Source of the DNA: Bacillota bacterium
Lineage (GTDB): Bacteria; Bacillota; Clostridia; Christensenellales; Aristaeellaceae
DNA: 64,000 bases
Direction of reading: 5' to 3'
NCBI GenBank assembly: GCA_023395615.1
Contig: JAEWYP010000007.1
Location: forward strand, 45,812-109,811
Part shown: positions 51,959-60,192 of the stretch, piece by piece
Numbering within the stretch: the stretch's first letter is position 1
Layout of the letters: each line of letters begins with the position of its first letter
Translations under genes and position numbers: made by a program
Notes under the pieces: model-generated
Seen by the model: the letters and a program-made list of their open reading frames with translations, nothing else
Database searches by the model: none
What the model was told of the DNA's origin: nothing

Positions 51959-52162
51959 CTAAGGTTTCCTTTTTCTCATAATTTTACGCAATGCCACTTT
52001 CGCAGAACCTCTTTGGAACAAGCCGTCGGACTGATGTAAATCGGGAGGCGTAAACCTGATTTCCCGTTTTGCCAGAGGAAAGTTTCGCCCGATCATATAC
52101 AATTGGTTGAGTGTTGCCCTGATCCGATATTGATTATAACATGTTTGCGGCACGTCTTCCAC
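51959..52162 (-). pseudogene. Short frame before the glycosyltransferase, possible gene remnant
   Basis: 67 codons ending 2 nt before the glycosyltransferase start. The end is basic (VALRKIMRKRKP), like the C-termini of glycan-synthesis proteins. There is no convincing ribosome binding site or recognisable domain. It may be a remnant of a lost gene or only a chance frame in an otherwise unexplained 340-nt stretch (51958-52302). The rest of that stretch is AT-rich and contains nothing else I can name. Confidence 0.2.
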
Positions 52163-52302
52163 CCGTTAGCCGGTTTCCTGGAAATTTCCTTTATTTATTA
52201 TTATTATGCAATTAATGGTTGTGTTATCAAAAAGGATAATCAACTCAATACATATATCCGAAAGAAAAACTCATAGCGTCATTTCATCCAGAACCATCGC
52301 TA

Positions 52303-53484
52303 CTATTCATTCTGGAATCCGTTACACGTTCTGTTTGGCAGAGTCGAACGGATCCGTTTGCTATGTTTCAGCTGATACATGCTTTGGTCTGCCGCATTGA
52401 GCAACCCGTCGGCTGTCATCCTTTCCTCGGGGAGGAAGTATGACCAGCCGATGCTTAGTGACAGCTGAAATGGCTCTGTATTCGTTGCGTTAAAATCCTT
52501 TATCTTTTTCTCAATCTGTTCGGAGAGCATCTTGGGGTTCATATCATCCTGATCGTGACCGATCACCAGAAATTCGTCCCCTCCCAGTCTGGCTAAAAAA
52601 TAACCCCGGCGCGAGCAAACTGTCTTAAGGATTTCAGCAATGGTCACTAACGCGCGGTCTCCGGCCGTATGTCCATATCGATCATTGATACATTTAAAAT
52701 CATCCGCGTCCATGATCATTAAAAACAGCGTTTGGTTTGTTTCCGTCGCGTTCATTTTCATACCCAGATACTGGTTCAACTTGCGCCGGTTGTTAAGCCC
52801 TGTCAGCGGGTCTGTCAGGATCTGACGGCTGAGCACTTTCGTATACACCATGATAATGGATAGCGTCATACATAACCAAATGATTGAAAGCCCATAATAT
52901 GCCCATTGAAGAATACCGCCAACAAGAGGCAGGATCATGAACGCCGCGATATACCGAAATTCCGCCCGTTCCGCTGAAGGATTGGGTTGGCGGATTTTCC
53001 GCACCGCCAGTATCAACGAATAGAGCCCATAAAGGTACATCAGCACCATATATACCCAGAAAAAACGGTCACGGTGGTAGATACGCGCGTCGTCGATCCT
53101 GAAAACAAGCGGGGTAAAGAGATTGGCAATAAGAAGAAGCGTGTTAAGCAAAATTGGTAGGAGATATATCGGCATACGCTTTTTCAGACCGTGTTCATCC
53201 ATGTTCACACGAATGTCGCAGTACATGACCCACAGGCATGTGATGACCGGGGCAACCGCGTAGCCCAAAGAGTAGCTTAAAATCTGAAGCTGATACGCTC
53301 CGGAAAAATGGGCGCCATCCAATGCCCATTGGCCTGCGTCCATCAACTGCTCCACAATGGTGAAAATCAAGATGTTATTAAATAGTTGATCATCCAGAGA
53401 AAGGCTACCCGAACGTTGTTGGTTATGCCAGAAAAAGAACAGGACGATGATGCCGAAGATATCCATTTCGACATTTGAAATCAT
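52303..53484 (-). CDS. Membrane diguanylate cyclase without I-site
   Basis: 393 residues from ATG 53482-53484 (AAGG 9 nt upstream); a TTG two codons earlier is possible. Seven or eight transmembrane helices (about 8-230) form an unnamed sensor. The GGDEF domain has the intact catalytic ARLGGDEF, but the position of the RxxD inhibitory site reads RRGY, so product inhibition is probably absent. The C-terminal tail is basic. It may be more constitutively active than its two relatives in the window. Confidence 0.9.
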   Translation of the reverse strand: MISNVEMDIFGIIVLFFFWHNQQRSGSLSLDDQLFNNILIFTIVEQLMDAGQWALDGAHFSGAYQLQILSYSLGYAVAPVITCLWVMYCDIRVNMDEHGLKKRMPIYLLPILLNTLLLIANLFTPLVFRIDDARIYHRDRFFWVYMVLMYLYGLYSLILAVRKIRQPNPSAERAEFRYIAAFMILPLVGGILQWAYYGLSIIWLCMTLSIIMVYTKVLSRQILTDPLTGLNNRRKLNQYLGMKMNATETNQTLFLMIMDADDFKCINDRYGHTAGDRALVTIAEILKTVCSRRGYFLARLGGDEFLVIGHDQDDMNPKMLSEQIEKKIKDFNATNTEPFQLSLSIGWSYFLPEERMTADGLLNAADQSMYQLKHSKRIRSTLPNRTCNGFQNE

Positions 53485-53541
53485 GTTCAATCGCCTTCAC
53501 CTAGATTCTCTGCAATCAGCCGTTTTATCTGCCGTCCGCCC

Positions 53542-53622
53542 TTACGAAGCCCCTGTTTTGCATCGGTTCTTGCGCGGACAACCGAAGTACATCGCTTCTC
53601 GTTTTATGAGGCCGGAAGGCAT
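53542..53622 (-). CDS. Possible short leader ORF upstream of GGDEF gene
   Basis: 26-residue frame that starts about 15 nt after a predicted transcription start, with GAGGG 4 nt from the ATG. It contains YFGCPRKNRC. It sits in the 5' leader of the diguanylate cyclase gene. No known family; could be chance. Confidence 0.2.
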   Translation of the reverse strand: MPSGLIKREAMYFGCPRKNRCKTGAS

Positions 53623-53643
53623 ATTTCCCTCATATTGTATATT

Positions 53644-53672
53644 ATCATAGCAGAATCCCGTTTGAAGAACAA
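53644..53672 (-). promoter_or_regulatory. Promoter candidate for GGDEF gene at 52303
   Basis: Minus strand TTGTTC (53667-53672), 17 bp, TATGAT (53644-53649), implying a leader of about 150 nt. I looked for a cyclic di-GMP riboswitch in that leader and did not find a convincing match. Confidence 0.45.
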
Positions 53673-53710
53673 GTGCTATTTTATCGGTCTCATAATATGT
53701 TCTGCCCAAC

Positions 53711-53747
53711 AGAAAACCAGCGCCCGAACGAAATGTTCGAACGCTGG
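53711..53747 (-). terminator. Terminator of tRNA-Ala
   Basis: Stem CCAGCG/CGCTGG with an inner CGAAC/GTTCG stem and a 2x2 internal loop; followed on the minus strand by TTTTCT. Confidence 0.8.
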
Positions 53748-53753
53748 TCCGTC

Positions 53754-53829
53754 TGGTGGAGCATAGGAGATTCGAACTCCTGGCCTCTACAATGCGAATG
53801 TAGCGCGCTACCAACTGCGCTAATGCCCC
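53754..53829 (-). tRNA. tRNA-Ala (anticodon CGC)
   Basis: 76-nt cloverleaf including an encoded CCA end. On the minus strand: acceptor GGGGCAT pairs with ATGCTCC, including the G3-U70 pair that identifies alanine tRNA. Anticodon stem CTACA/TGTAG encloses loop TTCGCAT, anticodon CGC, reading GCG codons. The T arm AGGAG-TTCGAAT-CTCCT is canonical. Confidence 0.95.
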
Positions 53830-53877
53830 ATATTGATTCGTTGTATTGGGTTGCTGTCTTTCTTGCCAGCGGAATAT

Positions 53878-53906
53878 ACTATAACAAAAACCCGCCGAAA
53901 AAGCAA
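53878..53906 (-). promoter_or_regulatory. Promoter of tRNA-Ala
   Basis: Minus strand TTGCTT (53901-53906), 17 bp, TATAGT (53878-53883), about 50 nt before the mature tRNA 5' end. Confidence 0.65.
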
Positions 53907-54035
53907 GAGCGAAATATGAAAAATCACAGGGTTTTATTTCATAAAACAGTGAAAATGGAATCTCCGGAATCTTCCTGCACGGCAGGCGTCATCGTTTTTG
54001 ACATTTTAATAACGATATCAAAGTACCCGCAAGCC

Positions 54036-54065
54036 TTTACATTCATTTGCTCCTGATGCTACAAT
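54036..54065 (+). promoter_or_regulatory. Promoter candidate for ridA
   Basis: TTTACA (54036-54041), 18 bp, TACAAT (54060-54065), about 50 nt before the start codon. Confidence 0.55.
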
Positions 54066-54117
54066 GGACTCGTTGTATTTTGTGTACAACGCTATTCAGG
54101 TTTAGGGAGGAATGGAA

Positions 54118-54492
54118 ATGAAGGAAGTAATGTTTACCACATCCGCGCCAAAAGCGGTTGGTCCCTATTCACAGGCAATCGCCACAACGGATATGGTTTA
54201 TACCTCCGGCCAACTGGGGATTGATATGGAGACCGGGAAGCTGGCCGACGGAGTGGAACGCCAGGCCCATTGCTCCATGAAAAATCTGGGCGCTGTACTT
54301 GCAACAAAAGGGCTTGGATATCAAAACATTGTTAAAACAACTATCTTCCTTACGAACATGAGTGATTTTTCCGCTGTGAACGCGGTTTATTCCAGTTACT
54401 TTGTTAACGATTATCCCGCACGCAGCTGCGTTCAGGTCGCCGCATTACCTCTTGGCGGGCTGGTAGAGATCGAGTGCGTCGCAGTGCGCTAA
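54118..54492 (+). CDS. ridA: RidA-family imine/enamine deaminase
   Basis: 124 residues from ATG 54118, 7 nt after GGGAGG; the ATG at 54112 nearly touches the site. RidA hallmarks: APKAVGPYSQAI, YTSGQLGID, the catalytic Arg in YPARSCVQVAALP and the Glu in LVEIECVA. RidA hydrolyses reactive 2-aminoacrylate and related enamines formed by PLP enzymes such as threonine or cysteine-related lyases. Probably first gene of an operon with nfnAB, 19 nt downstream. Confidence 0.95.
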   Translation: MKEVMFTTSAPKAVGPYSQAIATTDMVYTSGQLGIDMETGKLADGVERQAHCSMKNLGAVLATKGLGYQNIVKTTIFLTNMSDFSAVNAVYSSYFVNDYPARSCVQVAALPLGGLVEIECVAVR

Positions 54493-54511
54493 GGAGAATA
54501 CGAGGTTAAAA

Positions 54512-55369
54512 ATGTTTGAAATACTGTCCAGACAGGAACTGAATTCAACCGTAGTACGCATTTCTGTACATGCCCCCTTGATTGCGCAAAAAGCCGAACC
54601 GGGGCAATTTGTGATTCTTCGCGCCGGTACGGATAGCGAACGTATCCCATTAACCATTGCTGACTATGACCGCGCGGGTGGCAGCATTACGCTGATCTTC
54701 CAGCTGGTGGGCGCCGGAACGATGGAGTTGGGCCGCATGCAGGTTGGAGAACGTTTGCAGGATCTGGTCGGCCCGCTCGGCAAGGCGACTGAAACCGAAG
54801 GGCTCCATAAGGTGTGTGTTGTCGGTGGCGGCGTTGGCAGTGCTATCGCCTACCCCATCGCCAAGAAACTGCATATGCAAGGCGCGGTGGTACACTGCGT
54901 CGTTGGTTTCCGTACCCGTGATTTAGTGATTCTGGAAGATGAATTCCGTACGATCAGTGACGAGCTGCATCTGCTGACCGACGATGGCAGTTACGGAGAA
55001 AAAGGCCTTGTAACCAACGCGCTGGAAGCGCTGATCCTTGCCGGGAACCAATATGACGAAGTCATCGCGATCGGCCCGCTGGTGATGATGAAATTCGTAA
55101 GCCTTACCACGAAAAAGTATAACGTGAAAACCATCGTCAGCATGAACCCGATTATGGTCGATGGCACCGGCATGTGCGGTGGCTGCAGGCTGACCGTAGG
55201 CGGCGAAACAAAATTCGCTTGTGTGGATGGTCCGGATTTCGACGGGCATCAGGTGGATTTCGACGAAGCAATGCGACGCGGGGAAATGTACCGCGAATTT
55301 GAGCAACATGCCCGCGAAACCGCCTGCAAGCTTTTCCCTAAGGAGGATCGCCAGAATGCCGGAGCGTAA
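54512..55369 (+). CDS. nfnA: NAD(P)-ferredoxin oxidoreductase FAD subunit (NfnA/SudB-like)
   Basis: 285 residues. FAD domain with IPLTIADYD and GTMELGRMQ, NAD domain with CVVGGGVGSAIAYPIAK, and a C-terminal [2Fe-2S] Cys set in GMCGGCRLTVGG and FACVDGPDFDG, the layout of PyrK-like subunits. With the next gene it should form the NfnAB complex, a flavin-bifurcating NADH-dependent reduced ferredoxin:NADP+ oxidoreductase. In many genomes the pair is annotated as sulfide dehydrogenase or glutamate synthase. It overlaps nfnB by 14 nt. Confidence 0.9.
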   Translation: MFEILSRQELNSTVVRISVHAPLIAQKAEPGQFVILRAGTDSERIPLTIADYDRAGGSITLIFQLVGAGTMELGRMQVGERLQDLVGPLGKATETEGLHKVCVVGGGVGSAIAYPIAKKLHMQGAVVHCVVGFRTRDLVILEDEFRTISDELHLLTDDGSYGEKGLVTNALEALILAGNQYDEVIAIGPLVMMKFVSLTTKKYNVKTIVSMNPIMVDGTGMCGGCRLTVGGETKFACVDGPDFDGHQVDFDEAMRRGEMYREFEQHARETACKLFPKEDRQNAGA

Positions 55370-56759
55370 CATGAGCCCTTATCAAACGCAAATGCCAACC
55401 CAGCCCCCGGAAGAACGTAAGAATAACTTCGATGAGGTTGCGCTTGGCTATACTTATAACATGGCAGTTGCGGAAGCCCGCCGATGCCTGAACTGTAAAA
55501 ACCGTCCCTGCGTCGGCGCATGTCCCGTCGGGATAGACATCCCCGGGTTTATCGCAAAAGTCGCACAGGAAGATATGGAAGGCGCTTACGCCGTATTAAG
55601 CGCCTGTACCTCGCTGCCCGCCGTGTGCGGACGCGTATGCCCACAGGAAACGCAATGCGAAGGGGTATGCGTACGGGGTATCAAAGGCGAAAGCGTTGGA
55701 ATTGGCCGTCTGGAACGCTTTGTGGCGGACTGGCATCGCGAAAACCGAACAGATACGCAGCGCCCGATCGCATATAACGGTCATCGCATAGCGGTCATCG
55801 GCGCCGGTCCCAGCGGGTTAACCTGCGCGGGTGATCTGGCACGGCTCGGGTATCAGGTAACCGTATACGAAGCTTTGCATATGGCGGGGGGCGTGCTGGT
55901 ATACGGCATTCCGGAATTTCGGCTGCCAAAAGCCATCGTGCGCCATGAAATTGAAGGGTTACAGGCGCTGGGGGTCAAGATCGAAACCGATGTGGTAATC
56001 GGCCGAACGCTTACCGTTGACGAACTTTTCGAAATGGGATATGAAGCTCTTTTTATCGGTACCGGTGCCGGCCTTCCCCGCTTTATGGGGATTCCCGGAG
56101 AGAATTTAAAAGGCGTATACAGCGCTAACGAGTATCTGACCAGAATCAACCTGATGAAAGCGTATCAGCCGGGCAGCCGCACCCCGATCCAGCAAAGTTT
56201 CTCGGTAGCGGTTGTGGGCGGAGGGAACGTAGCCATGGATGCGGCGCGCTGCGCAAGAAGGCTGGGTGCCGACAGCGTCACCATTATCTATCGCCGCAGC
56301 ATGGCGGAACTGCCCGCCCGTGCGGAAGAAGTGGCGCACGCGCAGGAGGAAGGTATTGAGTTCCGCATGCTTTCCAACCCCGTTGAAGTGCTGGGGGATG
56401 AAAAGGGTTGGGTAACCGGCGTTCGCTGTGAGGAAATGACGCTGGGCGAACCGGATGCCAGCGGGCGGCGCAAACCCCTGCCAAAACCCGACGGTGGTTT
56501 TACGTTGAATATTGATACGCTGATTGTCGCAATCGGCACACAGCCTAATCCCCTGCTTCTCCGCACAACCGAAGGGCTGGCTGCCGATCGCCATGGCTGC
56601 ATTATCGTAAACGGTGACGATGGATTGACCAGCCGCAACAATGTTTATGCAGGCGGGGACGCTGTTACAGGTGCCGCAACGGTCATCCTTGCGATGGGCG
56701 CAGGCAAGCGCGCTGCGCAAGCCATTCACCACGCAATTGTCGAAAAGCAGGCGGAGTAA
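55356..56759 (+). CDS. nfnB: NfnB/GltA-like NADPH oxidoreductase subunit
   Basis: 467 residues from ATG 55356, with AAGGAGG 9 nt upstream; in-frame ATGs further up lie inside nfnA. N-terminal double [4Fe-4S] region (ARRCLNCKNRPCVGACPVG, then CTSLPAVCGRVCPQETQCEG), FAD-binding IAVIGAGPSGLTCAGDLA, NADPH domain VAVVGGGNVAMDAARCARR, and C-terminal FAD segment NNVYAGGDAVTGAATV. This is the glutamate-synthase small-subunit fold. Without a glutamate synthase large subunit nearby and next to nfnA, the NfnB role is preferred. It provides NADPH for biosynthesis in anaerobes. Confidence 0.9.
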   Translation: MPERNMSPYQTQMPTQPPEERKNNFDEVALGYTYNMAVAEARRCLNCKNRPCVGACPVGIDIPGFIAKVAQEDMEGAYAVLSACTSLPAVCGRVCPQETQCEGVCVRGIKGESVGIGRLERFVADWHRENRTDTQRPIAYNGHRIAVIGAGPSGLTCAGDLARLGYQVTVYEALHMAGGVLVYGIPEFRLPKAIVRHEIEGLQALGVKIETDVVIGRTLTVDELFEMGYEALFIGTGAGLPRFMGIPGENLKGVYSANEYLTRINLMKAYQPGSRTPIQQSFSVAVVGGGNVAMDAARCARRLGADSVTIIYRRSMAELPARAEEVAHAQEEGIEFRMLSNPVEVLGDEKGWVTGVRCEEMTLGEPDASGRRKPLPKPDGGFTLNIDTLIVAIGTQPNPLLLRTTEGLAADRHGCIIVNGDDGLTSRNNVYAGGDAVTGAATVILAMGAGKRAAQAIHHAIVEKQAE

Positions 56760-56812
56760 GGGCGACTGATCAGAGTGACCCGATTCGTCAGAAAATCGGT
56801 TGTGTGAAAAGC

Positions 56813-56839
56813 AGGGCCGGGAATTTGCTTCCCGGCCCT
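56813..56839. terminator. Bidirectional terminator
   Basis: Perfect 11-bp stem AGGGCCGGGAA / TTCCCGGCCCT with a 5-nt loop between convergent nfnB and the LCP gene; only a short T-rich tail (ACTTCT). Confidence 0.85.
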
Positions 56840-56857
56840 ACTTCTCAATGAGAATTC

Positions 56858-58063
56858 TCAGTCTTTATAATAGGACTGGCCATAAATGAACTTCTGCATT
56901 TCCTCGATGTTCATCTTTTCCTTTTCCGCGCTGCGGAATGCCGTAAGCGTCGCTCCATTGTCATTCTTATACTTCCACGTATCATCCATCGGCACGCGGA
57001 ACTGTTCCAGCACATTTCCGCCGCTCTTTAAGTTGCTCATCGCGGTTCCGCCGATCACAAGGCTGCCTAAGCTGAGCATATCGGCGGCTGTCAGGTTAGT
57101 CGCTCCGTACGGAAGCGCCGTCTTGATCAGGTTCACCATCTTGGTCATGTCGATATCTTTCATTACCTGGTCCATCAAGGTTTCCAGCAGTTTCCGCTGG
57201 CGCTGGGTACGCATGAAATCGTTGTCGATCCCGCGAATGCGGGCGAAGGTTACCGCCTGCATCCCGTCCAGATGCTGCACGCCGTCGATAGCTTCCACCT
57301 TAGCGCGCTTCACCTTGTCCATGGGTTCCTTGCGCAATTCAAAGTTAATCCGGCTGGCTTCCTTAGTGGTCATATCCAAATCCACGCCGCCCAGCGCGTC
57401 GATGATGCTGGCCAGCCCATGGATATTTACTACCACGTACCGCTGGATATTCATCTGAAAATTGCGGTTCACCGTCTTCATCGCCAGCGCCGCGCCCTTG
57501 GTAAGGTCGCCATCTTTGCTGCCAAATTTGAAAGCGCAGTTGATTCGCTTGGTATTTTTATAACCAGGGATCACTACTTCGGTGTCGCGGGTAATGCTGG
57601 TCAGTTTTACGCTGCCGTCGTCCGTGTTCAGCGAGCAGATTATTACCGCGTCGCTCAATCCGGTTCGGAGATCCACCGAGCGGTTATCCACACCCAAAAG
57701 CAAAATATTGATCACATTGGAGGGAAGCGCGTCGTTCAGCTCAAGATCGCTGATATCCACGTCCCCGGTCTGATCGCTGTCGTCAATCGCGTCCTGCAGC
57801 GTGTCCGTCAGGTCGCCGTTGGGGTCCGCATTTGTCGCTTCGTCGTTGGCCCACTGCGTCCACTGCTGTTTCTCAGCATCCGATAAATCCGGGTTATCTG
57901 CGATACTCTGGTCCACATCCCCCTGCGCCGTGGAAGTAGCGCTGTCGGTGCTGTCCGGAGCTGCTGTTGCCGTCGTTTCTGTTGCCAGCGCCGCCATCGG
58001 CAGGCTGAACAAGAGCACAGCACATACCATCATGCTGAAAATTCGTTTCGTCATCCAATCCAT
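56858..58063 (-). CDS. LCP-family cell-wall glycopolymer ligase
   Basis: 401 residues from ATG 58061-58063, 10 nt after AAGGAGG. Signal/anchor helix (about 5-27, IFSMMVCAVLLFSLPMAALA), then an acidic Asp/Ser/Thr-rich spacer of about 100 residues, then the LytR-CpsA-Psr domain: NILLLGVDNR, SITRDTEVVIPG, RINCAFKFG, INFELRKEP and ARIRGIDNDFMRTQRQR with the expected phosphate-binding Arg residues. LCP proteins attach teichoic acids or capsule to peptidoglycan outside the membrane. The helix could be a cleaved signal peptide rather than an anchor. Monocistronic. Confidence 0.9.
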   Translation of the reverse strand: MDWMTKRIFSMMVCAVLLFSLPMAALATETTATAAPDSTDSATSTAQGDVDQSIADNPDLSDAEKQQWTQWANDEATNADPNGDLTDTLQDAIDDSDQTGDVDISDLELNDALPSNVINILLLGVDNRSVDLRTGLSDAVIICSLNTDDGSVKLTSITRDTEVVIPGYKNTKRINCAFKFGSKDGDLTKGAALAMKTVNRNFQMNIQRYVVVNIHGLASIIDALGGVDLDMTTKEASRINFELRKEPMDKVKRAKVEAIDGVQHLDGMQAVTFARIRGIDNDFMRTQRQRKLLETLMDQVMKDIDMTKMVNLIKTALPYGATNLTAADMLSLGSLVIGGTAMSNLKSGGNVLEQFRVPMDDTWKYKNDNGATLTAFRSAEKEKMNIEEMQKFIYGQSYYKD

Positions 58064-58293
58064 TTCAGGGTTTCCTCCTTGGCCTTTCATGCCCGGATGA
58101 ATCGCCTTCATCGCGGCGTGCGCGTTTCGGCAAGCGCTTTCACACCCCTTGCCGGAATACGGATGAAGTATAGGGCAGGGCAAGCGCGCTGTCAAGCGGA
58201 AAAACGTCTGCGGTTTCCTGCGTTTCGTTACTGAAAAGCCTGTTTTCGCGTGTTTCGGGCTGCCGTTCGGAACACGCAGGCAGGTTATGGGGT

Positions 58294-58803
58294 TTATTTT
58301 ACAATTTGTTTCGGGTCTTCAGCGAACTGAAGCATTTTGGGTGAACGTTTGAACGCCATAATCATCGAAATGCCCAGTGCGTAAACCACAACCGCCTCGC
58401 CCAACCCCACGCTAAGAATTGTTGGGATCAGCAGTGCGTCTGCCAGTGTGAAATGCAGCACCACCCCGATAATGATGGCATTGCACAGCACGGGCGCCGC
58501 AGCCGCCAGCCACAGGTTCTTCCGCCAACGCCGCGTCAGCAGTGCGGCCAGCAGGGTTGCCAGTGTCCCGAAAATCACGTCCCACGGAGTTGCGCTTCCC
58601 AGCAGGTTTGCGATCAGGCAACCCAACGTAAGTCCGGGAATCGCCTGCGGAAACAGCACCGGAAGAAGTGTGAGGGCTTCGGATATCCGAAACTGTACCG
58701 GGCCATAGCTGATGGGAGCGAAAAGAAGGGTGATTGCCGCGTACAGCGCGGCAATTATCGCCGATAACGTGATGTATTTAGCGCTGATAGAAGGTTTTCT
58801 CAT
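58294..58803 (-). CDS. queT: QueT-family queuosine-precursor transporter
   Basis: 169 residues from ATG 58801-58803, with AAGGAGG 8 nt upstream. Five or six transmembrane helices with the family start ITLSAIIAALYAAITLLFAPISYGPVQFRISEALTLLP and the GCLIANLLG segment. QueT proteins are S components of ECF transporters for preQ1/preQ0-type precursors. No preQ1 riboswitch is visible; the gene sits 40 nt after the ArsC-like gene and is the last gene of the dnaD operon. A weak hairpin-free end follows. Confidence 0.88.
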   Translation of the reverse strand: MRKPSISAKYITLSAIIAALYAAITLLFAPISYGPVQFRISEALTLLPVLFPQAIPGLTLGCLIANLLGSATPWDVIFGTLATLLAALLTRRWRKNLWLAAAAPVLCNAIIIGVVLHFTLADALLIPTILSVGLGEAVVVYALGISMIMAFKRSPKMLQFAEDPKQIVK

Positions 58804-58843
58804 ACAGGAGGCCTCCTTGTTTTTCAATCGCGTCGGTATCGGG

Positions 58844-59197
58844 CTATTTTCCCGTTTCCAGCCAGCGGTTCCAGGCAACCTCGTCCACGCCGACGGTAAC
58901 GGCGCTGCCGTTGCGCACGATGGGGCTTACCAACGCCGACGGATCATTCATCAGTTCGCTTACGATCAGGCTGTCAGTCGTCATGTGGGCCACGGGGCGT
59001 TCCAGCGCCTTCATCCCGGCGCGATCCACCAGCGCGGAAGCGCTTCCGGCGGCACGGGCGAACAGTTGCAGCTCACGCTCCCCCAGCTTATGCTTTTTTA
59101 AATCCACCAGCTGATAGAGCACCCGACGTTCTTTGAAAAACCGTTCCGCCTTTAAAACATCCGGATTTTTTTTATTCACGTAAATCTGGATGTTCAT
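58844..59197 (-). CDS. ArsC/Spx-like protein lacking the redox cysteine
   Basis: 117 residues, thioredoxin-like ArsC/Spx family: MNIQIYVNKKNPDVLKAERFFKERRV at the N-terminus, VDRAGMKAL and the cis-Pro-like LVSPIVRNG. In functional ArsC and Spx the first loop carries CxxC or a single Cys; here it reads NKKNPDVLKA, and the whole protein has no Cys. It therefore cannot act as a thiol reductase and may only bind a partner. It overlaps the dnaI-like gene by 4 nt (ATGA), an unusual partner. Confidence 0.75.
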   Translation of the reverse strand: MNIQIYVNKKNPDVLKAERFFKERRVLYQLVDLKKHKLGERELQLFARAAGSASALVDRAGMKALERPVAHMTTDSLIVSELMNDPSALVSPIVRNGSAVTVGVDEVAWNRWLETGK

Positions 59198-60192
59198 GTG
59201 TTGCCGCCCTCCGTCTGCCCCAGTTTTTCGCGGATGTCCTCACCGATAAATTTCAAGATTTTGCAGCGGCGTTCGTCCAGCAGGCGGGAGGTGATCCGTT
59301 CAGTATAACGCGTCTTCATCTCCACCATGTTGAGATTTGTGCAGATAATGGTATGCCGGTCTGCGTTCTGCCGTTCGTTCAGCAGGTTAAACAGCTGTGT
59401 AACGGTGATGTTTTCCATCAGCGGTTCGGTGCCCAGGTCGTCAATCAGCAGCAGTTCCGCCTCCATCAGGGGTTTGAGCAGGTCGGTGTTATTTTCAAAA
59501 TAGGCCTTGCGCATCACGTCCAGCAGCTTATACGCGCTCAGGTACTGCACGCCGTATCCGCGTTCCGTTACCCGGTGGGCAATCGCTTGCAGCAGATAGG
59601 TTTTCCCCAGCCCGCTCTTCCCGGTAAAAAACAGGTCATTGGCATCCGTTTCCGGGTATGTGTCGGCGTAACGCTCGCAGATTTTCCGGATGGATTGGAT
59701 CTGCGTGCGCTGGCTCACCTTGTTGATAATCGGCGTGCTGTCGAAATACGCTTCGTTGAAATTCTCAAACGTCTGTTCCTTTTGCAGGCCCAACTCGTTA
59801 AGTATGCGTCGGTTCAGTTCGGTTTCAAAGCAGCGGCACATTCTGCGTGTCGGTTCGTATATATACCCTTCGTCCCTGCAAATTGGGCAGGTATATACCG
59901 GTGCCAGCGCGTCCGCGGGCAGGCCTGCCGCCCGCAGCGCGTCCGCGATTTTCCGGTTATAGTCATTCAGCGTTCCGGGCAGCCCCGCATTCGCATTGTC
60001 ACGTTTTTGCTGCGGGTACATTGCTTCCCGCAGGCCGTTCATCAGCGTTTCGTGCCGCGCGTTCAGCAAGGTTCGCAGGCCGAGGCAACGTTCGCAGGCC
60101 GCTGTTGTTTTTTCATCGTAAGCACGCAGGTTTTCTTCCCGGCGCGCCGCATATTCCTGTTGCATCTGCAAGACCAGCTGATCACGTGTCAT
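59194..60192 (-). CDS. dnaI: DnaI/DnaC-type helicase loader ATPase
   Basis: 332 residues. N-terminal coiled region about 1-90, a zinc-binding segment CPICRDEGYIYE...CRCFE (about 101-122), and an AAA+ domain with Walker A FTGKSGLGKTYLL, Walker B LLLIDDLG and the sensor-like ICTNLNM. It loads the replicative helicase DnaB/DnaC. It overlaps the end of the dnaD gene by 11 nt, the usual primosome pairing in Firmicutes. Confidence 0.92.
   Translation of the reverse strand: MTRDQLVLQMQQEYAARREENLRAYDEKTTAACERCLGLRTLLNARHETLMNGLREAMYPQQKRDNANAGLPGTLNDYNRKIADALRAAGLPADALAPVYTCPICRDEGYIYEPTRRMCRCFETELNRRILNELGLQKEQTFENFNEAYFDSTPIINKVSQRTQIQSIRKICERYADTYPETDANDLFFTGKSGLGKTYLLQAIAHRVTERGYGVQYLSAYKLLDVMRKAYFENNTDLLKPLMEAELLLIDDLGTEPLMENITVTQLFNLLNERQNADRHTIICTNLNMVEMKTRYTERITSRLLDERRCKILKFIGEDIREKLGQTEGGNT

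Noticed and set aside
53485..53640. Possible cyclic di-GMP riboswitch before the GGDEF gene
   Set aside because: GATGCAAAACAGGGGC is only superficially like the GEMM core; the paired P2/P3 arms and tetraloop receptor were not found.
58804..58843. PreQ1 riboswitch before queT
   Set aside because: Only 40 nt of spacer, without the preQ1-I loop and A-rich tail.
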